Shown in pieces: positions 6,295-7,125 of a DNA stretch of 7,125 nt. Source of the DNA: an uncultured bacterium (GTDB taxonomy: Bacteria > Acidobacteriota > UBA890); assembly GCA_937922775.1 (NCBI GenBank), contig CALAKE010000232.1:1-7125 (forward strand), in the 5' to 3' direction. Each line of letters opens with the position of its first letter. Positions within the stretch are counted from its first letter, which is position 1. The notes beneath the pieces are model-generated. The model saw nothing but the letters and a program-made list of their open reading frames with translations. It did no database searches and had not been told where the DNA came from. Both the position numbers and the translations under genes were made by a program.

Positions 6295-7125
6295 TCAACG
6301 GATGAGATGGATCTCCGAAGGCGGCGGAGTCAGGTACTCGACTCCATTCTCGGTAACGTGCGCACCGTCATGGAACCAGAGATTGAGATGATCCGATCCG
6401 TCTTCCATCGAGGCCACCGGCATGTAGATGAACAACTCCATCGCGAAGTGGTGATAGAGCTGAATCGTCATCTCATGCTGCCAGTAGGGTCCCAGAGACC
6501 CGACCCTGGGAGGATAGGATCCTTTGCCCAAGCCATGCAGGTCGATTGCCACCTGCGTTTGTTCAGGGCCCAGATCTCGATACTCCTGGTCGTCGTTGAC
6601 AACGACTCCGACCTCCTCGAGATTCTGCTTGATCAGCTCGAAGGCTTCCGCGGCGGTTTGGCCTACCTTCAGGGTGTTCTCGATGACCCTGCGGATCGTC
6701 ATCCCCTTCGCCCACAGCTTTCGCACCTCCTCGGGCGGCTCAGTCTCTCCTTCGCGCAACACGTAACCGTACTCGATCTTCATTTCGTAGAAGTTCCCAT
6801 ACTTCCAACGATCCCTGACGCCCTCCAGGTCGTAGTCAGCCTCGGCGCCATGGTCGATCAGGAAGAAGTCGCCCCGTTGGATCTTCTCTTCACCTCGCCG
6901 GCTCTCTCCGCGCCTTTCACTGCTGCTGGCACCTTCTCCGAATCGATGACGGATCGAAAGCCCTCCCTCATAGCCGGTGCTCAGATCGTCCGGCCGGGTC
7001 ACGCCCGGCACGATCTTGGCGAAATCCTTCTCGTACGCCGCGTCGAACTCCTCGCGAATCCGCTTGTACATCGCCAGCTCGCTCGGCACGTAGCCCAGGC
7101 GTCGTCGCTCGCCGATGACCTGCCG
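6295..7125 (-). CDS. M24 (Xaa-Pro aminopeptidase/creatinase-fold) family protein, N-terminus cut by window edge
   Basis: 276 residues are visible and the frame is open to base 7125. A GTG at 7089 is an internal Val codon, since coding continues upstream (GERRRLGY). The pita-bread-fold landmarks appear in order: GDFFLIDHGAE (Asp91), YVLREGETEPPEEV (121-134), AIDLHGLGKG (His197), FAMELFIYMPV (Glu230) and a VTENGVEYL tail. M24 enzymes use two metals held by two Asp, one His and two Glu to cleave Xaa-Pro or N-terminal Met. Here the second Asp is not evident (Met115 by one alignment, or Asp105 if the loop is longer) and the last Glu seems to be His252, so catalysis is uncertain. A charged insert (GEGASSSERRGESRRGEEK, 63-81) lies before the first Asp. 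A 195-bp gap separates it from the next gene on the same strand. Confidence 0.82.
   Translation of the reverse strand, partial: RQVIGERRRLGYVPSELAMYKRIREEFDAAYEKDFAKIVPGVTRPDDLSTGYEGGLSIRHRFGEGASSSERRGESRRGEEKIQRGDFFLIDHGAEADYDLEGVRDRWKYGNFYEMKIEYGYVLREGETEPPEEVRKLWAKGMTIRRVIENTLKVGQTAAEAFELIKQNLEEVGVVVNDDQEYRDLGPEQTQVAIDLHGLGKGSYPPRVGSLGPYWQHEMTIQLYHHFAMELFIYMPVASMEDGSDHLNLWFHDGAHVTENGVEYLTPPPSEIHLIR

Overview
The window is GC-rich, densely coded and bacterial. It holds six protein-coding genes, two of them cut by the window edges, and I see no RNA gene, insertion sequence or CRISPR array. Three of the proteins carry export signals: one twin-arginine (Tat) and two Sec-type. Together with the mix of families (M19 and M24 peptidase homologues, an FG-GAP propeller, a GT-C-like membrane protein), this suggests a Gram-negative, probably uncultured, environmental bacterium. 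Acidobacteriota, Gemmatimonadota or a myxobacteria-like group would fit, but the sequence does not settle the phylum.

Left block, minus strand, 2790 down to 1. A TetR-family regulator (WHG-type C-terminal domain), a secreted seven-blade FG-GAP/VCBS propeller protein and a Tat-exported M19 dipeptidase homologue (cut at the left edge) form a tight operon. Both junctions are 4-bp ATGA overlaps. The dipeptidase homologue keeps the two histidines, the arginine and the aspartate of the family, but three other expected zinc ligands appear replaced.

Control region, 2791-3002. Two 17-bp palindromes of the form TGTTGAC-N3-rTCAAC(A/G), centred 28 bp apart, lie between tetR and a divergent gene. They overlap a plus-strand promoter (TTGACG, 16 bp, TATATG) and a minus-strand promoter (TTGATG, 17 bp, GATACT). 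This looks like a bidirectional TetR operator controlling both the regulator operon and the divergent VanZ-like membrane protein gene (3003-3569, plus). The predicted tetR transcript would be leaderless.

Right block, minus strand, 6099 down to 3636. A secreted protein of unknown family is followed 28 bp later by a large polytopic membrane protein that resembles GT-C glycosyltransferase-like proteins. Its stop faces the stop of the VanZ-like gene across 66 bp. Upstream, 6100-6294 is non-coding and carries a candidate promoter for this pair.

Right edge, minus strand. The C-terminal part of an M24 (Xaa-Pro aminopeptidase-like) protein runs in from beyond 7125 and ends at 6295. It too seems to have non-canonical residues at some metal positions.

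The most interesting unit is the operator-regulator-propeller-dipeptidase-like module with a divergent VanZ-like gene. It could be a small inducible envelope system, but its substrate or signal cannot be read from the sequence.
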